DNA of 64,000 nucleotides from Gerris lacustris (GCA_951217055.1 OX578285.1:54128024-54192023), one strand, 5' to 3'; counted from the stretch's first letter, positions 47,950 to 59,060 are shown. Notes: generated from the letters alone by a model not told the origin. Numbers and translations: made by a program.

Positions 47950-48800
47950 TAATCTAAGTGGTTCCATAATAATTCTGTACAGCCTTAACTTCCTCGTCTC
48001 TAAACGATGAGTCTGTAATATATTTGTTTTCAAGAGCGTAAAGATCTTTCAAACACACTGAGGGTAAATGCTCATCAAGTATTGCGCAACTAGCTACATT
48101 ATTTAAAGATAGAATTGTATAAGGATGTCTTGCGGCTAAGATCCATCCTAATTTTAAATTAAATACGTACAAGCCGGACTTAATGTCGATTTTTTTTCTC
48201 CTATTACTATATCCCAGAAATAGGCATTGCCAAGTATAATGTCTATTGGCATATCGGGGTTGGATTAAATGTTTTGCTGTTTAAACAAATTCTTAATTTC
48301 ATAAGAATCGTAAAGCTTTTGAATTTCCAAAATTAAACACGGAAAGATATTGCGTTTCTTACGTTGTTACTCCTAATTTTTGTGCAATTGCCTGGTTTAA
48401 ATAAGTTCGTTGGGAACCCCCGCCTAATAATAATCTAGTAGGAAAACTCCCCTTCGGACCTTCAGAATATGCGTTTCATTAAACGCATTCAGTTGCTGTC
48501 AGCATTACAACAGTTTCTTCTCACGCTAATAGTAAGATATCAGTTTCGTTATTACTTTCCCTGACCTCAGTTACTTGTGCACTTCGGGAAATTTAGTTGG
48601 GCACAAGCTTCTGTAATGATTGTGTTTTATCTAACAGTGGGCGTACGGCTTAAAGTTTTTGCAATTTTTTAATGCTTTTGTAAACAAATCTTCTTTCAAA
48701 TATTTCTTTTTTTTCTTTGAGCATTTTATATTTCTGACATTCATCACAGTGGTCTGATTGACAAAATAAACATTTTTTTTTTTTAACTAGCTGAGATATT
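47950..48800 (-). pseudogene. BEL/Pao retrotransposon remnant (gag knuckle to protease/RT linker)
   Basis: On the - strand in order: CLFCQSDHCDECQKYKMLK at about 48780-48715, a gag zinc-knuckle-like segment; NPDMPIDIILGNAYFWDIVI at about 48260, the IDxLIGxDYFWxxV motif at the end of the BEL/Pao aspartic protease; then FNLKLGWILAARHP at 48160 and LDEHLPSVCLKDLYALENKY, the LGWVLSG linker before RT. Stops and frame changes break it. RT, integrase and LTRs not found. Confidence 0.7.
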
Positions 48801-49212
48801 TTTATTAATTTGACTTTTAGATTTATTTTTTTAATCCTAAAGTAATCCTAATTATCCTAGATTATCTTATCCTAGAGTAATCCCAAAATCATATATAGAA
48901 AATCGTAACTACCATGTACCCTACAACCGTTCTAATTCCTCAATTTTCCCTATAAAAGTAGGTTTACTCCGAGGAAGTAAACTAGGTCCAATCCAATATT
49001 ATATTTTCACATCTGACATCCCTGAGCATCTTTCTACAACTCTCGCTCGCTGACGATAATTGCATATTATTATCAAATACATCTCTTACAACAGCATCTG
49101 ATGAAGTACAGGAACACTTCTTTCTCCTAGAAACGTGGCTAAGAAAATGAATGGAGAATAAAATCAACGAAATTAAAAGCATACACGTCACATTCAGTCT
49201 AAGACCTGGAAT
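48801..49212. other. Intron sequence, no gene recognised
   Basis: AT-rich. CCTAGAnTAATCC-like text repeats weakly at 48837-48895. Confidence 0.4.
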
Positions 49213-49680
49213 ATGCGTACAGATAACTCTGAATCAAATTCCTATCTCGCACTCCAATTCTGTTTGCTACCTTGGGTAAACCTGGATAAGCGATTGACAT
49301 GGGCGCACCACACAAAACTTAAACGACAAGACTGCAACCGACGCTTGAAAATTTTACACTACTCTTACACTAAACATCTTAACTCAACACATAATAACAA
49401 ATTACTTATTTATAACACCATAATTTAGCCCACTTGGTCATAATAAGGTATTGAACTCTAGGGATGCACCAAGCGTTCCAACTCCTACCGCATCCAACCC
49501 CTTCAATCCAAAATCCTTAGAGGAATAACTAACGCTCCTTTCTATGTCACCAACGTAACCCTTCACAAAGACCTCAAAGTTCCCTTTGTTCGTGACCTAG
49601 CCCCACCACCCGTTACAAATCTTCCCCTGACTCAATTTCCCATCAACCTAATCCTTTATTAATTCACAACCTTATGCTCT
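49213..49680 (+). pseudogene. Jockey-type LINE C-terminal remnant
   Basis: VNLDKRLTWAHHTKLKRQDC, later NNKLLIYNTII and, after stops, LQSKILRGITNAPFYVTNV and LHKDLKVPFVRDLA. This is the recognisable tail of jockey-group ORF2 (LDxRLTWxxHI ... QSKxLRxItnAPWYVsN ... HxDLxIPxV). No RT core. Confidence 0.8.
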
Positions 49681-49736
49681 CTCCATGTCCATGGCAACTG
49701 CCTATACCTTTAAACCCAAACTATCTGATGAAGAAT

Positions 49737-49856
49737 GATCTGAGGAAAAATACAGAACTGGAAGACTTATACGTCATTATTTTATACATGTATTAAAATA
49801 TAAAATATACAAAAAAAGACGTATAAGTCTTCCAGCTCTGTCTTCTTCCTCAGATC
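49737..49856. repeat. Inverted repeat, about 39-base arms
   Basis: 49737-49775 and 49818-49856 are near-perfect reverse complements (core GGAAGACTTATACGTC / GACGTATAAGTCTTCC, ends GATCTGAGG / CCTCAGATC) around an AT-rich loop of 42 bases. Confidence 0.9.
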
Positions 49857-50269
49857 TATTCAGTCCTCTTCCTCTCTTTTCTTGAAATTAGTAGCATGCT
49901 TTTTTCCCATCAAATTTAACTACTCTCATTTTCCTTACTAAACTCTCCTTAGGACCCAGGTCCTGAGCTTGTTTGTAGTCATGAGCTGGAGTCATGACTT
50001 GGCACACTCACATTCTCTAATGCCTATACTCTCTATTTTTATTTTTGTATATTATTAAATTAGCTTTTGACAAGAAATCTAGGAGTGAAGAAACGTAATC
50101 CTTAGACTTTTTAATACCTATGCCACCTTCAATACCTTGAAGCAAACATTGAAGAGCATCGAGATCTCCAAAGGATGAAACCAGAACGACAAGATCGAAC
50201 AATTTGGACACGGAAAAATAATTATAACAGGGACAAGACTAGTAGAATTCATGGATAGTAGTAAGTTAC
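49857..50269. other. Intron sequence, no gene recognised
   Basis: Overlapping - strand frames of 64 and 71 codons (50211-50017, 50333-50118) have no known domain; the second runs into the MITE. Confidence 0.35.
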
Positions 50270-50873
50270 ATCCCAAGTAGCACGACTTTGTCCCTAGGAT
50301 ATCTACAGGACCAGTCACCTGGTCCATTGGCACATCCTGTGGAGGGTAGAATTTTTGCTTCTGGATGTCTCATGGCTGACCCCATGCCCGCCCTTCTAAC
50401 GTCCATGGAACTTCCACAGTTTTGGAACATATTCTGGATGCTATAAAATAATGAAGAGTTGTTACCATAGACATATGTATTATCAGCTACGGCAGTTACA
50501 GTATATAAATACTTAATGTTTGACCCCTTTGTAAATTCTGTTTGATTTTATAGCACTAGAAATTTTATGTTATCCCTGCGAGATTTGATCCGGTATCTCC
50601 AGATATGTCAATCTGTCGTCCAACCCACTCATAACTAAGAGTCATTTTCGATTTAGTGCATCCATTGGGGGTATTCTACTGGATGTCCTTAGGATACCCT
50701 TAACTAGACATCCCGTTAAAGATATCCATAGAACATCCTTAGGATGATCCAATGAGGCATCTATAACGAGATAACCATAGAAGAAACCATGGACCAATGA
50801 TTGTGGACAGGATAAAATCTGGACAAAAGAGTATCCCAGGGATGTCTTTTATATCAGTTGTGCTACTTGGGAT
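50270..50873. mobile_element. MITE with CCCAAGTAGCAC ends
   Basis: Left end ATCCCAAGTAGCACGACT and right end AGTTGTGCTACTTGGGAT are inverted repeats. The interior is full of GGATnTCC and AGGACATCC-like short repeats. About 604 bp, no protein. Class not assigned; no clear target duplication was seen. Confidence 0.75.
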
Positions 50874-52475
50874 ATTTGTAATGGGTGCTTTTTTCGTTAA
50901 CCAGACCATAAAATAATTGACTTGAGAAAGCCCTAACAGTTTAAGTTAAAACAAAATAGATTTTATTACTTCAAATAGAATAGAAATTGTTAAAAATGTG
51001 AAAGTAGATGAAGAAGAAAGAAAGAAAATGTTTATTAATTCAATATAAATTTTGTTTTCCACAAACATTCATACCCCTTGATATACTATCATCTGGGTAG
51101 AGGTTGCAGGCACTTAAATTATATATGCACATTATGATAATCTTAACAGTATGTAAGAGGAATCTAATATCACAATGTTAATATAATCTTTACTAGTGAT
51201 GCGGTGGATAAAGAACTAGCTTAGAATTGTGCCCTTATATCGGCTATACTATGTTTTCAATATGGCTACCAGGATATTTTTGCGGTGAAAACCTGACATA
51301 TTCTTAATCAACCCGAAAAGAGCTTTAAAATTATTTTGTGTAACACGCCATATAAGTATGAGCTTACTTTTTAACACCCTCATTTCGGCCATATTTGTTG
51401 GAAAACTTTTGTAATAATACTTACGTGTTCATTTCTCACTCATCAAGCCCTTTAAAACGATTTATGGCATGTCAAGCTGACTCCAATCTCGTTTTTTAGT
51501 TGTCTGCCATATTAACCGTAAACTTAAATTTAAAATTGGGAAAAACTGAGATGCTATGTGCCGAATGTCGTGCCGAAGTTCTCGGCAGCAAAAACTGTTT
51601 TCCTTGGATCCGTACATAATCCTTATTTAATAAAGTTATTTTAAGTTCACTACGTTCGCCTGTTGTTACATCATTTGTACATAATTTTCTTTTAATAGAA
51701 TGATTGCAGATGATTAATAGAATGTTCAGATTAATTATTATTAAATTAGTAATTTGGAGGTAATATTTATTGGATTGTTATTTTTTGGCCTGATGATATA
51801 ATAATAAAGATAGATTGGCGAAATATTTCTAATGAATTAATAACATTATTTTTTTTTTATTTTAACACCCCTAAAGAATAAGAAATAAGAAAAATAGAAT
51901 AATAATATTACGAAATAAATTATACTGTATGTATATAGTTAATAGTTTACGAAAAAGTAAAAGAAGCTCTATGGGGGTTCACAATCGGACTGGAGTACGG
52001 GGGATATTGACGAGTGTCTAGTACTACATAATGTTTTGTTTTTAACTAAAACCTCGTTAGCTTCAGGTTTAGAGAAATAGTGATAATGACAAAATTTGTT
52101 TATTTTATTACGGTCTACATTTGTAACTTTATTTTTATCAGCAATATTTAATGGATTACAAGCCATATTCCAATATGGCCAAGGAACAGCTTCGATTTTA
52201 GGGGACTTTTAGTATATTCAATATGAAGGTCAACACAAACTACCTACAGAATTTCTTGCTTGTCATATTCTTTAAGACAAAACATGTACTTACTACACTG
52301 TATTTACTGGCATATACACATTTAGAGAAAAAAAATCAATAATAATTGTTGTGTGTAGTGAGCATTTAGGGATATGAAATGTAAACAAACTCTCCTTCAT
52401 CATTTTGCTATATTTCGACTCCACTCTTAAGTCATTTTCAAACACCTATAACAAATAATTACAACGTGTCAAACA
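50874..52475. other. Intron sequence, no gene recognised
   Basis: A CTGATGATATAATAATAA...GGCGAAATATTT string at 51792-51825 resembles the Penelope-end motifs listed elsewhere but lacks a stem. Otherwise AT-rich and stop-filled. Confidence 0.4.
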
Positions 52476-52775
52476 CTTACTTTCACACTGCGTGCGAGAC
52501 CGAGCGAGACCGAATAAGGCCAATTCCGTTTGAGAAGCATATACATGTATTAGCATGGGTCTATTCACTTTAAACTCCGATCGAGACCGGGCCGAGCGAG
52601 ACCGAGCCGACTCGGGCGTTTTTGTTAGCTAAGCGTTTTCGGCGACCGAAAACTCGGCCCGGTCTCATTCAGCGGTTTATGTGAATAGACCCATGCTAAT
52701 ACATTGCTAATACATGTATTTGCTTCTCAAGTGGAATCGGTCCCGCACGCAGTGTGAAAGCCGCCTTATTCTTCT
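52476..52775. mobile_element. Palindromic MITE with GAGACCGAG repeats
   Basis: Outer arms TTTCACACTGCGTGCGAGACC and GGTCCCGCACGCAGTGTGAAAG; inner arms ATACATGTATTAGCATGGGT and CTATTCAC with complements at 52674-52722. The centre is GC-rich with repeated CGAGACCGAG and GCGTTTTCGGCGACCGAAAA. Almost the whole 300 bases can fold on itself. A partial relative is at 42139-42335. Confidence 0.85.
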
Positions 52776-53794
52776 ATGAATAATTTCTACAACCATTATT
52801 GTCGCTTAATAATAATAGTAGGTAAAAACACATTTTAGGTAACAATTCTATCATTGTTACCTAATATGTGGAAAATTTATAACTGTACCACGTTATACTA
52901 GAGCTGTGATACGATTTTTAAAATTGTATTAATCTAATTAGTGATATTTGTTTTTATAGTTAATTGTTATAGTGTAGTTTTTGTTATGGAAAGAGTATTA
53001 AGGAAAAGGTTGACAATATGTAATCAGGAAATTCAATTAATATGAATGTAAGTAATACATAGGTAAAGCATGGTTTTAGAGGAATGTATTATGTAAAAAT
53101 TATAGTTTAACTGAATTTGGTAATTGTATTTTTAGATTGGTGTTAAAGTATTTTCTCCATAGGAACAGGACTAGTAGCTGAGTAAGCATATGAAAAGAAT
53201 TTTAAATAACGATTTTGTATAACAAAAGATTTAAATCTTAGCTCATGAATATGGTAAGAATATTTTTTTTGCAAAATCTTTTTTCGCCATTACTATTATT
53301 ATTAAGCGATATTAATGGTTGCACAAATTATTCATAGAAGAATAAGTGTTTGACACAAAGGTGCTTAAAAATGATTCGAACACATAGGAATAGAAACATA
53401 TCCCTAATGGCTTACTAGTAACAACAATGACAACAATGAAGGATCACCAATCATCCACATCTTCAATAATAATTTTTAAGATAAATTAATGTGTTAGTGG
53501 CAAACTATGGTACAAAACTATCGGTTGAGTGATATCAGGTGTAGCGCTGTAAACTCCAAACTTGGAGAAAAGGGACAAAAATAACTAGGTAATTGATATG
53601 TTTGGAATTATAAGCGGGCGCTCGGTATCAGTCGAGTTTAATATCACTTCTAACCTATGTAGGCATCCGAAATCCAGCCTTAACTAAATAGAAAAATCTC
53701 AATCACCAGATCGCGGTCTTTTTGCTGGATGGTGAAAATGAAATGTGTAAAATAAGTTCTATATAATAATGTGAATAAAGTGAAATGATCTTAC
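52776..53794. other. Intron sequence, no gene recognised
   Basis: AT-rich; the last bases contain the donor site TTCG|GTAAGA (on the - strand) of the upstream exon. Confidence 0.45.
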
Positions 53795-53931
53795 CGAAGT
53801 AGCCGGACATGTCCATGGGAATAAGTTGGACGAGGCGACTACACTTGGACAGTTCTCTAAAAAACAGTTGGCACATATAAAATAAAAGCACTAGATGAGG
53901 GTGATCAGCAGGTATTCCTTCGGCTACAGCG
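53795..53931 (-). CDS. R7BP/R9AP-like protein, middle exon 2
   Basis: Acceptor GATTACAG and donor G|GTAAGA give 137 bases, phase 2 in and phase 1 out. It encodes S-AVAEGIPADHPHLVLLFYMC, then QLFFRELSKCSRLVQLIPMD and MSGYF: one amphipathic helix (LFYMCQLFFRELSKCSRLV), comparable to the third helix of the R7BP four-helix bundle (ICRLxIQLQCxLEMYTTEM). No frame disruption; exon phases match both neighbours exactly. Confidence 0.75.
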
Positions 53932-54496
53932 CTGTAATCATACAACAAACACACCTTACACTCACATCACAATTGTAACATTTATCCTGCATCGTATTCC
54001 ATTTGTACTGCTTTTGTTTTCAGTTAGTAATGTTGTGTTTTTGGCTTCTTGAAGAAGACCAAGATTAAAAGTTTTTACTAAACAAAGTAGGCATTTTATT
54101 AAATGCCTAATTCCAAGCAACACTTTTAATTAAGGAGAAACATTTTAAAAAGGCTCACTTGAAAATTAGTAATTTTTGAAAAAGCTATTTTTTTTAAAAT
54201 TACTATTACGATTATAATATGATGCGAATGTCGAGATATAATTTTTGTAGTTGTAATAGGTTAATTTAAATTTAATAAACCATGAAAATAAGAGACGAAT
54301 GCTTACTTGAGCCCTATAATATCTACATTGAACAGTACACGACATTATTCTCCCACAATCCTTGATATAAAATATACATAAACATTTAAATGCAAACTAT
54401 TATTTTCTCGTGGACAAATAAAATATAATTTCATGGAGTTTTTATACAACCCGATAATTTAATACATTAGTTTTAAAAATAATTTCAAGAAAAGAC
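53932..54496 (-). other. Intron of the R7BP-like gene
   Basis: 565 bases, AT-rich, no repeat family recognised. The donor side reads AAG|GTCTTT, an unusual but permitted GT donor. Confidence 0.6.
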
Positions 54497-54663
54497 CTTC
54501 TTATTTGAGGAAGAAGAAGCTGGACCGTGTGCTTACAGGCGTCCAGGCAGTTACGCCTCAGCTTGCGAATCTTCTCTCGGAGTTCGGGGCAGTCTCTCGA
54601 GCTTCCCACGTGGATCAACAAGTCTCGAAACCCTGCCAGCTCACAGTTAATCTCCCCTATCAA
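54497..54663 (-). CDS. R7BP/R9AP-like protein, middle exon 1
   Basis: Acceptor GGATTTTAG before 54663; 167 bases encode LIGEINCELAGFRDLLIHVG, SSRDCPELREKIRKLRRNCL and DACKHTVQLLLPQIR. This is the most diagnostic part: it aligns with '[20 protein letters not shown] ... CPxLRxEMHKTRTKGCEMA' of vertebrate R7BP in length, helix pattern and the CPxLR motif. R7BP-type proteins bind R7-family RGS/Gbeta5 dimers and speed G-protein shut-off after GPCR activation. Family assignment is from recall of the pattern, not a search. Confidence 0.75.
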
Positions 54664-55145
54664 CTAAAATCCACAACTTGTAAGCTTGCCATTCCGTTTT
54701 TCTTTGTCGGGTTAAAATAAACCTAATAGAATAGGGTAGCATGAATCTGCTCCTAGTACCTGACAGGACAGACGTGTAAAAACTCACGGATCGTACAAAC
54801 TCATTTTATATAGGCCGAACTGAGTTAATGTTAATAAAGACTAAAGGGATAAACGGTTGGTACTTTATCCGGCCAAAACAAGTGTACATTCGAGTACGTT
54901 AATTTTGATTTCGTAAGCTGATTATAAAGTTTTAATACGTATGGTATTTTTATCATCTTCAGGTGGCCTAATCATTTCTTAATTCGAGCGGAACACCGAC
55001 TTTTATGGGTTCGGCAGTTGTTAATGAGCAAGTAGTATGTATTTTGAGGGTTCTGGCCCCGGATATCGAAATATATATATTAATTTTGTATTGGACTTTT
55101 AGTCTAATCGCCTGCCGTGTACTTGTACTTGTACTCCATCCTAAC
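54664..55145 (-). other. Intron of the R7BP-like gene
   Basis: 482 bases; donor CAG|GTTAGG, acceptor GGATTTTAG. No gene recognised inside; 54740-54800 is GC-richer but unassigned. Confidence 0.55.
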
Positions 55146-55184
55146 CTGACAGTCTCTGATCAGCTGTGACCACCTCCGATACAT
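55146..55184 (-). CDS. R7BP/R9AP-like protein, first recognised exon
   Basis: ATG at 55184-55182 starts MYRRWSQLIRDCQ, donor CAG|GTTAGG. It joins in phase 0 to LIGEIN, giving RDCQ-LIGEIN, comparable to the DDCK-M-LVQEFN context in vertebrates. The frame stays open upstream of the ATG to about 55250 (AVGLRPEETTHVRAQVRGTK), preceded by TTTAAGCTGCAG, which could be a splice acceptor. So either the ATG is the start, or this is an internal exon of a longer N-terminus. The GC-rich composition stands out from its surroundings. 183 residues in total from this ATG. Confidence 0.55.
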
Positions 55185-55269
55185 TTTCGTTCCCCTCACC
55201 TGGGCCCTCACGTGGGTCGTCTCTTCTGGTCGCAGGCCGACTGCAGCTTAAAGATGTTGTTATATATAT

Positions 55270-55389
55270 TCGCGAAACGACGATGTTGTTGTATAATTAC
55301 TCTATGAAAATGGATTGGTCTGCCCAGTTATAGAACTAACGACCTCTCGATTTGAATTCAATTGTTTTTACGTCCACGGCCACCGAGGA
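55270..55389 (-). repeat. SINE family S, copy S2
   Basis: Same order as S1: CCTCGGTGGCCGTGGACGTA head, CGAGAGGTCGTTAGTTCTAT (decayed box B), tail to CAACAACATCGTCGTTTCGC. It begins about 20 bases from the R7BP-like first-exon region. Confidence 0.75.
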
Positions 55390-55437
55390 TTGTTGAAGAG
55401 GGCTATGAAGATTCCCATTACCATTCAGCCCAAAGAA

Positions 55438-55776
55438 AATGGCCGTGCTAAAATCTCTTCTAACTAGAGGCATCAGGATATGTGACGAGGGCTTTTGGAA
55501 ACAAGAGAAAAAGTACTTATACACAGTATTGGCCCAAAACAGTTTCCAGGGTAAGGGAATTGGCAAAGTCATCCACCGACATGAAAACCACGGGACCCTT
55601 ACTAGCGTTCATCCCATACATCCAGAAGACAACGGATGAAATCGCCAAAATCTTAAGGAAACACGATATACGAACTAATTTCACCACAGGGAAATTATAC
55701 GTGAGACTATGTAGACGGTTAATCAACCATCTGTTGGTTCAAATGTCCAATTTAACGTTTGACGGTTGTTTGAAGT
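55438..55776 (+). pseudogene. Penelope-like RT C-terminal fragment
   Basis: One frame gives MAVLKSLLTRGIRICDEGFW, then a shift gives LAFIPYIQKTTDEIAKILRK and HDIRTNFTTG. The pattern 'KxxVLKTLxxRAxxIC ... LPYIxGxTDKIxRILKKxxIxTxF' lies between the RT and the GIY-YIG endonuclease of Penelope-like elements. No GIY-YIG motif follows; a stop ends it at 55774-55776. Confidence 0.65.
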
Positions 55777-55839
55777 AGTAATAATGTATGGATGCTTTTG
55801 ACGTGTACTAATTACACAATGATATTTATGTCACAATAA

Positions 55840-56592
55840 AATCGTTTGTCCTCCTGAACGCCTGAAACTCTACCACCGATAACAGTACCTTGTTCCGAAT
55901 ACAACTAAGACGAAACATAGATGTTCTTACCTTCTTATATTATACCGACCAATAGAATCGAATCTAACATCTGTTCTGATAATATTGCTACTCACCGAAG
56001 TATCGACATATCAATATGTTATGGTTCGTTTCAGTCGACCAAGAGTCTTCTGTTCGGATTAAATGCGATCAATGGTCAGGTCACATTGAGGTTCAAACAA
56101 GGTAGAGTTACTATAGTCATCAGTGAAGATGTGTTGAATGGAATAAAAAAATATCCACAAACGATAAACATCTTCTTCATGAAAGCACACGATGAAGAGA
56201 CGTTTGTCATAGATGGAAAAGCAGCTAACGTTGTGCTTTTGGAAAACAAAAAATAAGTAAACTGTTTTAATTCTCTCTAAATTGAACCTATGGCCAAACA
56301 TCTCCGTTTCACATATTAAGAAGTATAAAGCTGCATAAGAAGGAGGTTATCAGTCTCCTTTCAAACATTCGAAAAATCGAAGACTACATAGAAACTTATG
56401 GAGTAAGTTTTATCATATTTTTTATTTTATTTTTATTGATTCATTTTATTTCTTAATTTATTTTTTTAAGTTACTACCAAAGTGTCTATAGTTACTATCG
56501 AACCTAAAGTTACCTTTGACCTACACGACTGCCTCAAAGAAATACGAACGTCTTATGCATTTTACGATGAATTAAGACAAAAAGAATATTAA
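55840..56592 (+). pseudogene. Unassigned decayed coding sequence, part 1
   Basis: 55921-56256 is open for 111 codons (SLLFGLNAINGQVTLRFKQG ... IFFMKAHDEETFVIDGKAAN). Then about 56325-56402 reads LHKKEVISLLSNIRKIEDYI in a second frame, a GTAAGT follows, and 56472-56592 reads TKVSIVTIEPKVTFDLHDCL to KEY and a stop in a third frame. The codon pattern looks like former protein sequence. I do not recognise the family; the neighbouring Penelope fragment ends before it. Confidence 0.35.
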
Positions 56593-56599
56593 AAACACT

Positions 56600-57410
56600 G
56601 ACTTGTAATTTTTTGTACGATTATTTTTTTAACAAAAATATAAAATTGTATTTTTAATTACCTATAAAATGCCCATTTCTCTTTTAATTCAACCCGAAAT
56701 AATTTATATATATATAATATATATATATTTTATTTTATTTTATTTTTTTTTTGTAAAATGTTTATCAAATAAGCGCCCGGAAAGAACGGGTTGGAATTCC
56801 TGTCGATAGAATTTCTCTGCTATCGGTTGATCGCTGTTTTCAATGAGGCAGTACGTTGTGGGATTTTTATCGTGAACTGAATCGGATCTTAAAAATTCCA
56901 CTGGTCCAATTGGCGTAATTCGATTTATTGAAAACTTTTTTTGTTTTGATATTCATACGTGAGTACCCACACCCACATCCAAGTACCTTTACTAATGTGT
57001 CTTTCGAAGGAGTAGATGGTCTGAACGTTTACGGAGTTCACTTTCGGCGGCCTATAAAAATGTATTGGGACAGGCCGTTTTATTCTCAAGCAAGGCACTA
57101 TTTTACAAGTCTAAGACTGTTCAAGTGATTACCAACATAAAGGAGTCACATGGGATGAGTATAATATACAACCGTGGTCAATACCATATGTTTTTTCGTT
57201 TCACAAATTCGAAAATCGAAAATATATTTTATCCATGCAACAGATAAGTATCTGATTAAATATAATGAATATTTTAAAACCGTTATAGGTGTTGTAAAGA
57301 ATCCTTTGCTTCTTTTCAACACAACCTGGGTCGAGGATACAATTATTATAAAACAATATGATTTAACGTCCAACCTGTTGTTTAAAAGACAACAAGGATA
57401 ACAATAATAA
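56600..57410 (+). pseudogene. Unassigned decayed coding sequence, part 2
   Basis: From about 56940, overlapping frames alternate: DGLNVYGVHFRRPIKMYWDR, SKTVQVITNIKESHGMSIIY, and KYLIKYNEYFKTVIGVVKNP to LLLFNTTWVEDTIIIKQYDL. The reading frame switches several times within 450 bases, so a broken gene or element ORF is likely. An AT microsatellite and (TTTTA)n stand at 56700-56745. Family not recognised. Confidence 0.3.
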
Positions 57411-58087
57411 AGTATAAAAAACTTAATTTTACATTATAATAATAATAATAGATAAAGTAAATAATGATAGTACTTATTAATTTAATATAATAAGTAATCA
57501 GTAGAGATCTCACGCATTGTAATCTGTATCATGGTATGTAATTAAGCACACCCTTGCCAAACGATAGAAATTTTAACGCAAACCGTCTCATACTCGATAT
57601 CATTCAGAGATTCAATAAACCACTTACGTGTCAAATAGTAAATAGATTATTGATATTTTTCCATTCCCCCTCTTAGAGGAAAGCAGTATAAATATATGAT
57701 ATATCCGCTCATTTCTCAATCGCCATTCTCTTAAAAAGCAAGCATATTTTCTTGAGACCTCCTCACTTTATTACTTTGATAAGTAAGTTAATGAAATTTA
57801 AAAACATTTTCTGACATGGCAAATACGCAGAACAAAGAGGCTAATATTAGATAGAGTGTGCATACTTTTTATTATTCGATTAAAATATTATATTTTATAC
57901 CATTTTTTATCCTCGAGCTGCGACACTCCAATTAAACATTATTATTTGATTTTTTGTAGTTAAATAAGTTTGTGTTGTGTATTTTCCAAGTCAGAAAATG
58001 TTTTTAAATTTAAACGTGTAGATTAATTTAGGAAAGAAAATGTTTGAGTTTGTAAGGGACAAAGAATAGTGAGAGGGGACAGACAAT
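57411..58087. other. No gene recognised
   Basis: AT-rich sequence between the unassigned coding block and element E3. Confidence 0.45.
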
Positions 58088-59060
58088 AGTTATTTACGCA
58101 CCAAGGGAGGAAACAAAGTCATTACTCCCTGAGCATTTTGGTTGGTTCCTGAGGAGTAGCCGAGGGAACCATACTGTCAATCCCGAGGCGTAGCCGAGGG
58201 AGTTATTCAGTTGGTTCCTGAGGCGCAGCGGAGGGAACCATGAAGTTTAATCCCGAGGCGTAGCCGAGGGAGTTAATTATAGCGAGGTGCTATGACTTTT
58301 TCCTCCTGTGGTACGTACAAGATTTTTCCTCTAGAAGGGAGAAAATCAACACAAATAAAACCTATGATTTCGATTTATCTATTTATTTAGGTATTAATAA
58401 CTAAATTTACAAATTTTTGTTCCTTTAATTTTAAAAATGACTTTTAAAAGCAAAAGAAAAAGTTTTATAACATCTTGTAGTAAAAGAAATAATATGAATT
58501 AAATTTGCAATTCATCAATTCCATCTATGTTTTATTTGATTTCTATAATGACTTTCTATAACTATGTAACTCTAATAATAATTCAAATGTACTAATACTA
58601 CAAAATGACTAGCTGAATGATATTTAATTTATTTGTGTTTGACCCTAAAATACGAGAAACCAAAAACATAAATATAACCTGATTAGACGTAACCTACCTC
58701 TTTCGTATAAGTCTTGTCTTTTAAACTCAATTATGAAGTCATGAGACATTTTAAAATGACGATAAAAATTAAAGCATCACGGCAATCAAAAGTACGTGTT
58801 ATTTAAACTCTCTAATATTTTTTAAAAAAAACTGTTAAGCAGTCGAGTCATTCAGTTAATAAGAAACTGCTACTAGTTACAAAACAGGCAACACTGATTT
58901 TTAAACAATAATAAGTTGGCTCTACTGTTACTTTCCACCACGATTTTTACTTTCCGCCACGATTTCTACTTTCCGCCACGATTTTCACAACTAGGCTGTA
59001 ATGGGATCCTTTCCTCCCTATAAAGTAGGGTGGAAAGTTTATGTTTTCTCCCTTCTGGAT
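58088..59060 (-). mobile_element. Composite element E, copy E3
   Basis: Reverse orientation. Reading the - strand from 59060: CCAGAAGGGAGAAAA end; array of GGCGGAAAGTA units (58933-58985); AT-rich filler; inverted partner TCTAGAAGGGAGAAAATC at about 58330-58350 on the + strand; hairpin cluster 58135-58285; end GGTGCGTAAATAACT at 58088-58102. All parts of E1 and E2 are present in the same order. Confidence 0.75.
58135..58285. repeat. GC-rich CTCGGC hairpin cluster in E3
   Basis: Four units alternating GGTTCCTGAGG...GAGGGAACC and AATCCCGAGGCGTAGCCGAG...GGAGTTA, each able to fold. Confidence 0.9.

Noticed and set aside
52481..52775. CpG island/promoter of a gene
   Set aside because: The GC-rich core is explained by the palindromic repeat with GAGACCGAG units; no adjacent first exon is seen.
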